DNA of 64,000 bases from Streptomyces sp. ISL-87 (GCF_018614095.1 NZ_JAGGOY010000038.1:18034-82033), one strand, 5' to 3'; shown: positions 16,191 through 24,858, numbered from the stretch's first letter. Program-made: numbers and translations. Notes: a model not told the origin generated them from the letters alone.

Positions 16191-19100
16191 CCCACGCCCA
16201 CCCGCAGATTACCGCCGGCCGCCGGTACCGGCGAGCGGTGTCACCGACCGAGCGGCTCTACCTCGCCGCCGGCCACGCACGCGGCCACATGGCCCTGCGC
16301 ATCCTCGTCGAGGGCCACGGGGTGCCCGAACCCGCCACGCTTCAGGCGGCGCTCGCGCAGGCCGCCGAGGCATGCCCCGGCTCCACGCTGGTCCGCAGGG
16401 GCGCCGTGTGGTGCGCCGAGGGACCGCCGCCGCGCGTCCGGTACGCCGATCAGGGCACCGCCGACGCGTTCGATGTCTCGCGGCCCGCCACCGCCGCGCT
16501 GCTGAACGGCCCCGCGCGCCGCGCCGATCCACCCGGCTGCGAGGTTCTGGTCGTGCGCGGCAACGGCGGGCCGGGCGACCGTGCGCGGACCACGCTGGTT
16601 TTCAGCGCCTCGCACGCCCTGATGGACGGCCACGGCGCACTCACCTGGGTACGGGAGGTCTTCCGCGCCCTTCGCGGCGAGCCCGCCCGCCCCGCTCTCG
16701 CACCGGACACCGATCACGGACTGCTGCGCCGCCTCGGCGCCACCGACCGCCGCCCCACCCTGCCACCCGACCGGCCCTCACCCCTGGGCCGCTCCGGCAA
16801 CGGACCCGAGCAGACCCTTTGGTTACGCCGGACCCTGACGGGCCACCACGCGGCCCTCACCGCCCGCCTGGCCCAGGCCCTCACCGACACCGCGGGACAG
16901 CACACCCGGGTCATGGTCCCCGTAGACCTGCGCCGCCACCGTCCCGGCATCACCGCGACCGGCAACCTGACCCTGCCCCTGTTCCTGGATCTGCGCCCCG
17001 GCGACGACTGGACGGACCCGCACACCCGCCTGCTCACCGCCCTGGCCGAAGGCCGCGAACTCGCCGGAGGCTTCGAGACGGCCCTCGCCCCGCTCCCGTC
17101 GGCCGCTTCCGCCTTGCTGCTGCGTACGGCCCAGGCCGCAGCCACCCGCGCCGACCGGCACCTCGCCTCAGCCGTCGTCTCGCACCTGGGCCGCCTGCAC
17201 CTCGACGACTACAGCGGAGGCGGCTTCACCGCCGCCACCGCCTACGCCCTGCCCGTCCACGCCCCGCTGGTCCCGGTCTCCCTGGTCGCCGCCGAGACGC
17301 ACACCGCGACGGAGCTGACGATGGGTGTCCGAGGCGGCCCCGGTCTCGCCGACCGCGCCGCCCGCCTCCTGGACGGCGCCCTGGCCCGCCTGACGGATGC
17401 CCCGACGCGGCAGCAGCGGCCCCGCCAACGCCCCGCACGGGCGGTGGCGGGCGCCACCGTCGTGGAGCTGTTCCGGGCGCAGGCCACCCGCACACCGGAC
17501 GCGGTCGCGCTCGACGGGCCCGAGGGGCCGGTCACGTATGCGGAGCTCGACCGCCGTTCCGACGCCGTCGCCCGCGAACTGCTGCGCCGGGGTACCGGCC
17601 GGGAGGACCTGGTCGGGCTGGTCGTCGACCGGTCGCCCGCCGGGGTCTGCGCCCTGTGGGGGATCCTCAAGGCGGGCGCCGCCTATGTGCCCCTCGACCC
17701 CGCCCATCCCGGCGCGCGGATCAAGGAGGTGTTACAGGAGTGCGGCGCCCGGCTCTGCCTGACGCAGCGCCACCTCGCCGACACGATCGCCGCGTCCGTG
17801 CCCTGCCCGCTGCTCGTGGCCGAGGATATCCCCGATATCTCTGATTTCCCCGATATCCCAGATATCCCAGATATCCGCGACATCCCCGATGCCCAGGCCG
17901 AGCCGCCGCTGCCCGCCCCCCGCCCGGCCGATCTGGCGTACGTCATCCACACCTCCGGCTCCACCGGCCGCCCCAAGGGCGTCCAGATCGAGCACGGCAG
18001 CCTGCTGGGCTTCGTCCGGTGGATGACCGACACCTGCCGGGTCACCGACGCGACCCGGTTCGGCTTCGCCTCCTCCTACACCTTCGACATCTCCTGCTTC
18101 CCCCTGTTCCTGCCGCTCACGGCCGGCGGTACGGTGGTCCTGGCGCCCGGCGCACCCTCCCGCGCCGCCATGCGCCGACTCGTCACGGAGCACCGCGCCG
18201 ACACCCTCGCACTCACCCCCTCCCACCTGGCCCTGCTCGCCGGAGGCGGGCGGCTGCGCACCCTGCTCCTCGGCGGCGAGCCGCTGACCCCCGCCGCCGT
18301 ACGCACCGCCCGCGCCGCCTTCGGCCCCGACTGCCGGATCGTCAACGGCTACGGGCCGACCGAGGCCACCGTCGCGTGCCTCGCGCACGTGGTGGATGGC
18401 ACCGAGACGACCGCGACCATCCCCCTCGGCACCCCCGGCCCCGGCGCCCGGGTCGACCTGGTGGCCGAGGACGGCACCGCCCTCGGCACAGGGCAGGACG
18501 CGATCGGCCGTACCGGCGAAATCATCGTCAGCGGCCTGCAGGTGGCCCGCGGCTACCTCGGCCCGCCCGACGGCCGCCCGTCTGCGTTCACCACCGACCC
18601 CGACGGCACGCGCCGCTACCGCACGGGCGACCTCGGACGGCGACTGCCCGGCGGCGCCGTCGAGTTCGCGGGGCGCGTCGACGGCCGGCTCAAGATCGCC
18701 GGCCACCGGGTGGAGCCCGCCGAGATCATCGCCGCGCTCGAGGCCCATCCCGGTGTGAGCCGCGCCGTGGTCGCCGCCCGCAGCCGCCCGGACGCCACCA
18801 CTGCGGTGCTGTGCGCCTACGTCGTACCCCGCACCGCCGTACATGCCGATGCGGACCCGGACCTTCCGTCCGCGCTCCGCGCCGAACTGAAGCGCCGCCT
18901 GCCCGCCCACCTGGTCCCGGCCCACATCACGTCCGTCGCGGCCATCCCCAGCACGGTCAGCGGCAAAGCCGATCTCGACGCGCTCCCCGACCCCTTCGAC
19001 CGGGTCCGCGACACCGCGCCGCCAGCGCCCACACTCCAGGCGCGGGTCGCCCGCCACTGGTCGGCGACTCTGGGTGTGGACCCGGCGGCCCTGACGGCCG

Positions 19101-19291
19101 ACGTGGAATTCCAGTCGCTGGGTGGAGACTCCCTGGCCCTGATCGAGATGCTCACCGCCGTCTCCTCGGACCTCCTCACCGCAGCCCAGGGCGACCACTT
19201 CATGAGCCGTCTCGAATCCCTCGTCAGGAACGTGACGCTCGACCAGGTCTGCGCCCACGTCCAGGCCGCCCGGGACGAGGTCCACGCGTGA
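16187..19291 (+). CDS. lstE: Single-module NRPS, C-A-PCP (LstE-type), installs the amino acid ester
   Basis: 1034 residues. The N-terminal condensation domain (about 1-410) has SHALMDG in place of HHxxxDG, keeping the second His and the Asp. The adenylation domain (about 420-930) has IHTSGSTGRPKG, SYTFDIS, NGYGPTE and YRTGDLG. A carrier domain near the C-terminus has LGGDSLALIE with the phosphopantetheine Ser. No thioesterase is present. By comparison with lipstatin assembly it loads an amino acid (Leu in lipstatin) and the C domain esterifies it onto the side-chain hydroxyl of the fatty backbone. Pocket residues read by eye are D-I-F-A-L-G-G-V-A, not a code I can assign. Eight 9-bp units (17825-17896) add an Asp/Ile/Pro-rich loop between A2 and A3. 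The ATG overlaps the lstD stop. Confidence 0.88.
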   Translation: MTHAHPQITAGRRYRRAVSPTERLYLAAGHARGHMALRILVEGHGVPEPATLQAALAQAAEACPGSTLVRRGAVWCAEGPPPRVRYADQGTADAFDVSRPATAALLNGPARRADPPGCEVLVVRGNGGPGDRARTTLVFSASHALMDGHGALTWVREVFRALRGEPARPALAPDTDHGLLRRLGATDRRPTLPPDRPSPLGRSGNGPEQTLWLRRTLTGHHAALTARLAQALTDTAGQHTRVMVPVDLRRHRPGITATGNLTLPLFLDLRPGDDWTDPHTRLLTALAEGRELAGGFETALAPLPSAASALLLRTAQAAATRADRHLASAVVSHLGRLHLDDYSGGGFTAATAYALPVHAPLVPVSLVAAETHTATELTMGVRGGPGLADRAARLLDGALARLTDAPTRQQRPRQRPARAVAGATVVELFRAQATRTPDAVALDGPEGPVTYAELDRRSDAVARELLRRGTGREDLVGLVVDRSPAGVCALWGILKAGAAYVPLDPAHPGARIKEVLQECGARLCLTQRHLADTIAASVPCPLLVAEDIPDISDFPDIPDIPDIRDIPDAQAEPPLPAPRPADLAYVIHTSGSTGRPKGVQIEHGSLLGFVRWMTDTCRVTDATRFGFASSYTFDISCFPLFLPLTAGGTVVLAPGAPSRAAMRRLVTEHRADTLALTPSHLALLAGGGRLRTLLLGGEPLTPAAVRTARAAFGPDCRIVNGYGPTEATVACLAHVVDGTETTATIPLGTPGPGARVDLVAEDGTALGTGQDAIGRTGEIIVSGLQVARGYLGPPDGRPSAFTTDPDGTRRYRTGDLGRRLPGGAVEFAGRVDGRLKIAGHRVEPAEIIAALEAHPGVSRAVVAARSRPDATTAVLCAYVVPRTAVHADADPDLPSALRAELKRRLPAHLVPAHITSVAAIPSTVSGKADLDALPDPFDRVRDTAPPAPTLQARVARHWSATLGVDPAALTADVEFQSLGGDSLALIEMLTAVSSDLLTAAQGDHFMSRLESLVRNVTLDQVCAHVQAARDEVHA
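17825..17896. repeat. Eight 9-bp tandem units inside the lstE adenylation domain
   Basis: Units begin at 17825 and read GATATCCCC, GATATCTCT, GATTTCCCC, GATATCCCA, GATATCCCA, GATATCCGC, GACATCCCC and GATGCCCAG. They are in frame and encode Asp-Ile-Pro-like triplets in a loop between core motifs A2 and A3. Confidence 0.95.
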
Positions 19292-19989
19292 TCTTCATCG
19301 GAGACGGCTCCCTGCTGCGCCGGGCCGTGGCCCACGCCGCCGCGCAGGGCCACCCCGTGGACCTCGTCTGCTCCGACAACCCGCTGGACGCCGTGCACAC
19401 CCGGCACGCCCCGCGCGTCCCACACCTCGCCACCGCCGACATCAACGCCGAGGCCGGCACCCTGGCGGCCGCCTCCACCGACGGCATCGTCTGGTCGGTC
19501 AACAACAAGCGGATCTTCCGCGCGCCCCTGCTCTCCCGGGACTTCCGGATCTACAACATCCACAACGGCCTGCTGCCCCAGCACCGCGGGCTCCCCTCCG
19601 TCGCCGTCCTGTTCGCCCTGCTGCACGACGACCCGGAGTACGGCGCCACGCTCCACGAGGTCGACGCGGGCATCGACACCGGCCGGGTGCTGGCGGAGCG
19701 GCGCTTCCAGATCGCCCCCGACGACCGCTACCACCAGGTCATGCTCCGCGGGATCCGCGCCTGCCACACCCTCTTCGAGGAACTGCTCCCAGCCATCGCG
19801 GCGGGAACACCGCTCCCCCCTGCCCCCCGGCCCGAGGGCCGGCCCGCCTACTACGGCCTGCGGGCCCTGGAGCGCCTGCCGGACCACCGAGACCACCCGT
19901 CCTACGCCCGCGCCACCGACCTGGGCCCGTTCAACACCCACGCCCCGGCCGTGGCCCAGGCCCTGGAGGCGGTACGAACTCCCGGGTAG
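19288..19989 (+). CDS. lstF: Formyltransferase (LstF-type), N-formylates the amino acid
   Basis: A 233-residue formyl-transfer enzyme related to methionyl-tRNA and UDP-sugar formyltransferases. The catalytic block is present as NIHNGLLPQHRG (Asn and His) and DAGIDTG (Asp). It should transfer a formyl group from 10-formyltetrahydrofolate to the amino group of the NRPS-loaded residue, which gives the N-formyl amino acid ester that defines lipstatin, valilactone and panclicin-type compounds. The GTG start overlaps the lstE stop by four bases. It is the last gene of the operon: a GC-rich 285-base gap with three 10-bp repeats follows, then an unrelated secreted protein. Confidence 0.87.
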   Translation: MIFIGDGSLLRRAVAHAAAQGHPVDLVCSDNPLDAVHTRHAPRVPHLATADINAEAGTLAAASTDGIVWSVNNKRIFRAPLLSRDFRIYNIHNGLLPQHRGLPSVAVLFALLHDDPEYGATLHEVDAGIDTGRVLAERRFQIAPDDRYHQVMLRGIRACHTLFEELLPAIAAGTPLPPAPRPEGRPAYYGLRALERLPDHRDHPSYARATDLGPFNTHAPAVAQALEAVRTPG

Positions 19990-20000
19990 CGCTGATCGGC

Positions 20001-20030
20001 CGGGGCTCGCCGGGGCTCGCCGGGGCTCGG
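20001..20030. repeat. Three 10-bp tandem units after lstF
   Basis: CGGGGCTCGC, CGGGGCTCGC and CGGGGCTCGG lie directly downstream of the lstF stop, in the non-coding gap before the DUF4360 genes. Confidence 0.9.
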
Positions 20031-20274
20031 CCGGGCCGCTCTGTGGGGTTCTGGTCATTCTGCCGCCCCGGCGGGACCCCTTCACCACCCGGCCGGGGCG
20101 GGGGAGCGGGGCTGATGGGCCCGCGCTGGAGAGGGGTCGGCGGCCTCGCGATATCCGGCCAGGGAGTGCGGCCGGAGGCCGTTGTCCACATCGCATCCTT
20201 CCCAGCCCGACTCCGCCTGTGATGGCATGTCCACGCTGAATTCCGAACCGGTCCGAATGAATGGAGAAGTAACG

Positions 20275-20919
20275 ATGTTGCTCCGCAGACTGGCCGTCGG
20301 CGCGGCGGTGGCAGTGCTATCGGCGATGGCTGCACCGGCCCAGGCCGATACCGCATACACGCCGCCCGGGAGAATTACGGTGGACGTGGTCGGCGTCAAC
20401 GGCTCGGGGTGTCCGCAGGGGACCGCGGACGTCGCCGCGTCCTCCGACAACACCTCGTTCACCGTCACGTACAGCAACTATCTCGCCCAGGCGGGAGCCG
20501 GCTCCGGCGGTACCGAGTTCCGCAAGAACTGCCAGCTCGCCCTGCGGATCCACGTGCCCCAGGGGTTCACCTACGCCATCGCCCGAGCCGACTACCGGGG
20601 ATTCGCGCACCTCCAGCGCGGGGCCTTCGGCCAGGAACGCGCGAACTACTACTTCCAGGGCATACCGCAGACGGCCCGCTCGACCCACCAGTTCAACGGC
20701 CCGCACACCGACAACTGGCAGGCGAGCGACCAGACGGAGTACGCCGACCTGGTCTGGGCGCCCTGCGGCGAGGAGCGCAACCTCAACGTCAACACCGAAC
20801 TGCGCGTCTACGCGGGGACGTCGAACCCGCAGGCCCTGAGCTTCATGAGCATGGACTCGACGGACGGCAGCGTCAGCACGGTCTACCACTTCGCGTGGAA
20901 GGAATGCGCCGCGGTCTGA
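20275..20919 (+). CDS. Secreted DUF4360 domain protein, copy 1
   Basis: 214 residues from the ATG at 20275, chosen because GGAG lies eight bases upstream and a clean Sec signal peptide follows (LLRRLAVGAAVAVLSAMAAPAQA). The mature part is the DUF4360 beta-rich domain with four conserved cysteines (GSGC, KNCQL, WAPCGE, WKEC), which could form two disulfides. Conserved stretches include ADYRGFAHLQRG and NYYFQGIPQT. Family function is unknown; members are exported proteins of actinobacteria and fungi. A second copy follows after 47 bases. It is transcribed in the same direction as the lst operon, but the 285-base gap suggests its own promoter. Confidence 0.88.
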   Translation: MLLRRLAVGAAVAVLSAMAAPAQADTAYTPPGRITVDVVGVNGSGCPQGTADVAASSDNTSFTVTYSNYLAQAGAGSGGTEFRKNCQLALRIHVPQGFTYAIARADYRGFAHLQRGAFGQERANYYFQGIPQTARSTHQFNGPHTDNWQASDQTEYADLVWAPCGEERNLNVNTELRVYAGTSNPQALSFMSMDSTDGSVSTVYHFAWKECAAV

Positions 20920-20966
20920 CACCGCGTGAGCACAGGACACCCGACGCACGGTCAGGAGTGACAACG

Positions 20967-21635
20967 ATGTCTCATTCCCTGTCTCGCACCCTGCTCGCCG
21001 GAGCCGCGGCGGCCGCCCTGGTCGCCACGGCGACGCCGGCCGGAGCCGCGGGCCATGGCCCGCTGATCACCGCACCGCCCGACAAGATCGTGATCGAACT
21101 CGCCACGGTGAACGGATCCGGGTGCCGGGAAGGCACCGCCCAGGTGGCCGTCGCGCCCGACAACACGGCCTTCACGATCACCTACAGTGAGTACCTCGCG
21201 CAGGTCGGCCCCAGCGCGCCGCCGACGGCTTTCCGCAAGAACTGCCAGCTCAATCTCCGCGTCCACGTTCCCTCGGGCTTCACCTACGCGATTGTGGAGG
21301 CGGACTACCGCGGATTCGCATTTCTCCAGCGGGGCGCGTGGGGGCAGGAGCGGGCGAACTACTACTTCCAGGGAATGCCGCAGACATCCCAGCGGACGCA
21401 TCAGTTCAACGGGCCGTTCAACGACAACTGGCAGGCGTCCGACAAAACGGAGTACGCCGACCTGGTCTGGGCGCCGTGCGGCGAAAAACGCAATTTCAAC
21501 ATCAATACCGAGCTGCGCGTGAATGCCGGCACGTCCAATCCCCAGGCAGCCACGAGCTTCATGGCCATGGACTCCACCGACGCCAGCGTCAGTACCCTCT
21601 ATCACCTCGCCTGGCAGGTGTGCCCCACGCCGTAG
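20967..21635 (+). CDS. Secreted DUF4360 domain protein, copy 2
   Basis: 222 residues, starting at ATG 20967 with AGGAG upstream. The signal peptide is SRTLLAGAAAAALVATATPAGA, and the mature domain is closely similar to copy 1 (ADYRGFAFLQRG, NYYFQGMPQT, WAPCGEKRN, four Cys in the same places). The pair is a tandem duplication that has diverged mainly in the signal and linker. Function is unknown. A 17-bp stem-loop follows the gene and ends this transcription unit. Confidence 0.88.
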   Translation: MSHSLSRTLLAGAAAAALVATATPAGAAGHGPLITAPPDKIVIELATVNGSGCREGTAQVAVAPDNTAFTITYSEYLAQVGPSAPPTAFRKNCQLNLRVHVPSGFTYAIVEADYRGFAFLQRGAWGQERANYYFQGMPQTSQRTHQFNGPFNDNWQASDKTEYADLVWAPCGEKRNFNINTELRVNAGTSNPQAATSFMAMDSTDASVSTLYHLAWQVCPTP

Positions 21636-21691
21636 GCCGTTTCCTCGCTCGGCGGGTCACGCGGAGGCTGAGTGCGCAGATCCACTTGCCC

Positions 21692-21730
21692 GCCGGGAAG
21701 GTCAGGGGTGCCCCCCCTGGCCTTCCCGGC
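21692..21730. terminator. Stem-loop between DUF4360 copy 2 and the facing regulator remnant
   Basis: GCCGGGAAGG... (21692-21708) pairs with ...CCTTCCCGGC (21714-21730) over 17 positions with one G-U pair and a five-base loop. It lies between convergent genes and can act for both. There is no T-tract. Confidence 0.7.
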
Positions 21731-21739
21731 TGTGTGCCC

Positions 21740-22543
21740 CTATGAACCGTCCCTCGGCCCCGCGGTGATGCGGCGTACGGACTCCACCACCGCCGCGCGG
21801 TGGCGGGCCAGGCGTTCGGGCGGCCAGCCCGTGCCCCCGTCGCCCGCCGCGGGGCTGCCCACCGCGCCGAACCAGGCCTGCGACAGGCCCATCACCAGCG
21901 TGAGGATGTCGGCGGGGTCCAGGGCGGCGTCGATGCGGCCCGCCCGCTGGGCCTGCTCCACCACAGCGATCTTGGCGCGGTAGGACTCCGCCTCCGTATC
22001 GGTGCTGTCGGGGCGCTCCAGCTGCTTCCACAGCACGAGCCGCATCAGGGCGGGCCGCTCGACCAGGTGGTCGAACACGGCGCCCGCATACCCCGGCAGG
22101 TCGTCGGCGCTGAACGGCACGGACTCCGAACCCGTCTCCAGGGCCCGCTGGAGCACGGCGTCGAAGAGCTGCTCCTTGTTGCCGTAGTAGACGTAGATGA
22201 GCCGCTTGTTCGCCTGCGCGGTCTCGGCGATGCGGTCGACCCGCGCGTGAACGGCTGACCGGGCGGGCAGGCGCCCACGGCGTACGGTGCGCAGACGCGC
22301 GGCCAGGAGCGCGAGCGCCCAAGGCGCGACGACGGGCGGCACCAGCGGCCACACCCCTGCCGCCACCAGGGCGGCGGTCAGCCCGTACGAGGTGAGGGCC
22401 GTGAAGCAGAGGTGCAGCGCAAGACGTATCAGCCGGCGCGCGACCCGGCCCTCCAGGGCGCGGAGAACCGCGCGGGCCGTGTAGCAGGCCGCACCCGCAA
22501 CGACGAGCGCCAGCAGCGGCCCCGCGACACCGTACGGGTCCAT
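21740..22543 (-). pseudogene. Chimeric TetR-family protein: membrane segment fused to a regulator lacking half its HTH
   Basis: 267 codons are open, but the protein is composite. The first ~95 residues form two or three hydrophobic helices (AGPLLALVVAGAACYTA, LVAAGVWPLVPPVV) followed by Arg-rich sequence. From about residue 107 it becomes a typical TetR protein starting in the middle of the DNA-binding domain: RIAETAQANKRLIYVYYGNK is the recognition-helix end of the HTH, then the ligand-binding domain with LFDAVLQRALE. Helices 1 and 2 of the HTH, expected just before, are missing. The simplest reading is a deletion that joined a small membrane-protein gene to a tetR gene. DNA binding is unlikely. 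A real membrane-tethered sensor is possible but less likely. Confidence 0.6.
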
Positions 22544-22671
22544 CCGTGCCCGCCGCCCAGTTCCGGGGCCAGCCCTCGGCCGCGCCCAGGAGCCTACTCA
22601 GCTGGTCGGCGGGCAATGGACCCGGCCCGGCCCGGCCCGGCCTGCGCCGGGTGCAAGCGGGGGACTGGTTT

Positions 22672-23250
22672 TCAGGCGGACGGGCGCCAGCCGGGGTCCC
22701 GGCCGGTGGCGGCCAGCACCGCCTCGAAACGCGAGGCGTCCGCCGCGACCTGCTTCGGCTCGTCGAACATCCCCGCGTCGCGAGCGGCCGGGGCGAGGTC
22801 CCCGATCACCCCGGAAAGAACCTCCACGCCCGCCGGGTCCGGGGTGAAATCCTGCCCGGTGGCCCGCGCGAGATCCCACACGTGCACCGTCATGTCGAGC
22901 AGCACCATGGTCCCGACCATGCGGGCCGGCTGGTGCATCCCGCCCGTGGTCCCTTCCTCCGCCCCCGGCTCGCCCCAGGCCGCCACCAGCCGGCCGGCCG
23001 CCCCGGCGAACCGCTCGCGCCAGTCGTCCGTCGTCAGGTAGTCCGGCGCCTCCTCGAAGGCGCTGGGCTTCTTCTGCGCGAGCCGGGTGAAGTTCACGAC
23101 GATGTCGAAGAGGTGGTCGAGCAACTCCCCTACGCCGTAACCGGAGCAGGGCGTCGGATCACCCAGCTGCTCCTCCCGTACCGCCTTCACCACGGGCACC
23201 GCCCGCGAGACGGCCGCGCCGAGCAGAGAATTGATGCTGCTGTCGTCCAT
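22672..23250 (-). CDS. TIGR03086-type metal-binding protein (mycothiol-dependent DinB/MDMPI fold)
   Basis: 192 residues from ATG 23250. It is a four-helix DinB-like domain with the metal ligands of the mycothiol maleylpyruvate isomerase N-terminal family: a His in LLDHLFDIV and the later HVWDLA (His-x-x-Asp). Pro-Thr-Pro-Cys near the N-terminus (DPTPCSGYGVGELL) is characteristic. Actinobacterial members are linked to mycothiol-dependent chemistry; a substrate cannot be named. A longer reading frame upstream has no ribosome binding site or conserved sequence. Confidence 0.82.
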   Translation of the reverse strand: MDDSSINSLLGAAVSRAVPVVKAVREEQLGDPTPCSGYGVGELLDHLFDIVVNFTRLAQKKPSAFEEAPDYLTTDDWRERFAGAAGRLVAAWGEPGAEEGTTGGMHQPARMVGTMVLLDMTVHVWDLARATGQDFTPDPAGVEVLSGVIGDLAPAARDAGMFDEPKQVAADASRFEAVLAATGRDPGWRPSA

Positions 23251-23536
23251 ACCCCGACCGTAGGCCCGCACCCCGCCCGGTGCGAGGCGCCTCGCCCACG
23301 CGGTCACAGGGCCGGCTTCGAGCTCCTCGGGGAATCCCCGTTCGAGTCCCCCCGGGGCACTGGCACGCGAGCAGCGACTGGCGGGCGGTACTGGGCTCGG
23401 AGTAAGGCGAGGCCTCCGACCGGACTGTTGCGCCAAGTCCCAGGAATCAAGAGGATGTTGAGCGGTATGCGGCCCGCAGCAGGGTGTGCCCGTGAGGGGC
23501 ATGGCCGCGTTGCCGCCGGGGGAGGAGGATGGGGGA

Positions 23537-24433
23537 GTGGACACGCTCACGCCTTCGGGCCGGAGCCTGCGGGAGCGGCTCGGCGCCAGCCTGTTCGCCC
23601 GCGTGGCCGGGCCCGCGGGCCCGGAGAACCGCGCCCGGATCCACGGCACCCCCGGACCCCGCTGGTTCGGCCCCGAGCGGCCCATCCGCACCGTGCACGG
23701 GGACGCCTCGATGTTCATCGGAGGCCTCAGCGCCCTCCTGCTCCAGTCCCTGCACCCGCTCGCGATGGCCGCGGTCGCGGCCCACTCCGGCTTCCGCGGG
23801 GACCCCTGGGGGCGGCTCCAGCGCACCAGCACCTTCCTCGCCGTCACGACGTACGGCACGGCCCAGGACGCGCAGCGCGCGGTCGACCACGTCCGGTCGG
23901 TGCACGAGCGCGTACGGGGAATCACGGCCGCCGGGGAGTCCTACCAAGCCGCCGACCCGCATCTGCTGGGCTGGGTCCACGTGGCGGAGGTCGACAGCTT
24001 CCTGCGGGCGCATCAGCGCTTCGGCGCCCACCCCCTCGACGCCGCCGGCTGTGACGCGTACATCGCAGACACCGCCCGGGTGGCCACCGCACTCGGTGTG
24101 CTGGACCCTCCCCGCGACCGGGCCGCGCTGGCTGCCCGGCTGGCGGACTACCGAACCGAGCTCCGGGCCACGCCGGAAGCCCTGGACGCGGCACGCTTCA
24201 TCCTGCGCCACCCGCCGTTGCCCTGGGTGGCCCGGCCGCCGTACGCCGCCCTCGCCGCGAACGCGGTCTCGCTGCTGCCGCCGTGGGCCCGAGTCCAGCT
24301 GGGGCTGCGGGGCGGGTCGGTCGTGCGGGAGAAGTGCGTGCGAGTGTCCGGACACGCCCTGACCAGAACCATCCGGTGGGCGATCGCTCCGCCACCTGCG
24401 CCCGCGCCTGCGCCCCGGCCCGCCTCGCCTTGA
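23537..24433 (+). CDS. MpaB/DUF2236-family oxygenase
   Basis: 298 residues from a GTG at 23537 (purine-rich GGAGGAGGATGGGGGA upstream); an ATG at 23501 is an alternative start. The DUF2236 (MpaB, latex-clearing-protein-like) fold is all-helical and uses histidines to hold heme or a metal. Here LLLQSLHPLAMAAVAAHSG and LLGWVHVAEVDSFL carry the family histidines, with RLQRTSTFLAVTTYGT between. Members hydroxylate or cleave hydrophobic substrates, but most are uncharacterised. It is a stand-alone gene between two stem-loops. Confidence 0.85.
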   Translation: MDTLTPSGRSLRERLGASLFARVAGPAGPENRARIHGTPGPRWFGPERPIRTVHGDASMFIGGLSALLLQSLHPLAMAAVAAHSGFRGDPWGRLQRTSTFLAVTTYGTAQDAQRAVDHVRSVHERVRGITAAGESYQAADPHLLGWVHVAEVDSFLRAHQRFGAHPLDAAGCDAYIADTARVATALGVLDPPRDRAALAARLADYRTELRATPEALDAARFILRHPPLPWVARPPYAALAANAVSLLPPWARVQLGLRGGSVVREKCVRVSGHALTRTIRWAIAPPPAPAPAPRPASP

Positions 24434-24443
24434 AGCACGAGCG

Positions 24444-24476
24444 GTCTCCCCGGCACCTCACGGATGCCGGGGAGAC
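24444..24476. terminator. Bidirectional stem-loop between the MpaB-family gene and csbD
   Basis: GTCTCCCCGGCA (24444-24455) and TGCCGGGGAGAC (24465-24476) form a perfect 12-bp stem with a nine-base loop between convergent genes. Confidence 0.85.
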
Positions 24477-24500
24477 GGGACTGGGGAAGCGGGGGAGCAG

Positions 24501-24674
24501 TCAGTCCTCCAGGGTGTCCTTGATCTTCTCCTTGGCCTGACGGGCGTCGCCCTTGGCCTTCTCGGCGCGTCCTTCGGCGGTCATGCCTTCCTTGCCCGTG
24601 GCTCGGCCGGCGGCTTCCTTGACCTTGCCCTTGGCCTGCTCGGCCTTGGCCTTCGCCTTCTGCTCACCAGACAT
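24501..24674 (-). CDS. CsbD-family stress protein
   Basis: 57 residues, highly charged and Lys/Ala/Glu-rich (KAKAEQAKGKVKEAAG), matching the CsbD family of small, probably disordered or helical general-stress proteins. Start: ATG with AGGAGCGACCCT upstream. In Bacillus csbD belongs to the SigB regulon. A SigB-class promoter-like sequence (GTTT-N14-GGGTCA) lies 44-67 bases upstream on the same strand, which supports similar control here. Molecular role is unknown. Confidence 0.9.
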   Translation of the reverse strand: MSGEQKAKAKAEQAKGKVKEAAGRATGKEGMTAEGRAEKAKGDARQAKEKIKDTLED

Positions 24675-24717
24675 AGGGTCGCTCCTGTGCGGTAGGAAAC
24701 GTTGGGCTTCATGCGTC

Positions 24718-24741
24718 TGACCCGGAAGAGCCGCCATAAAC
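24718..24741 (-). promoter_or_regulatory. SigB-class promoter candidate for csbD
   Basis: On the minus strand GTTT (24741-24738), 14 bases, then GGGTCA (24723-24718). This is near the streptomycete SigB-type pattern GNNT-N14/16-GGGTAC/T, with one mismatch in the -10 half. Confidence 0.5.
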
Positions 24742-24858
24742 GCGCCAGGCCGCACCAACCCGCAATTCGCGGGTTCCGCGAGTCGACCCTGCGTGGACCG
24801 GAGGCGTAGACCGGAGGCGAAAGGGCAGGCGCCGGAGCAGGAGAGAGGAGCCACACGC

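Noticed and set aside
21702..22616. Alternative minus-strand frame overlapping the TetR chimera
   Set aside because: Gly/Arg/Ala-rich shadow without motifs. The chosen frame contains a clear TetR ligand-binding domain.
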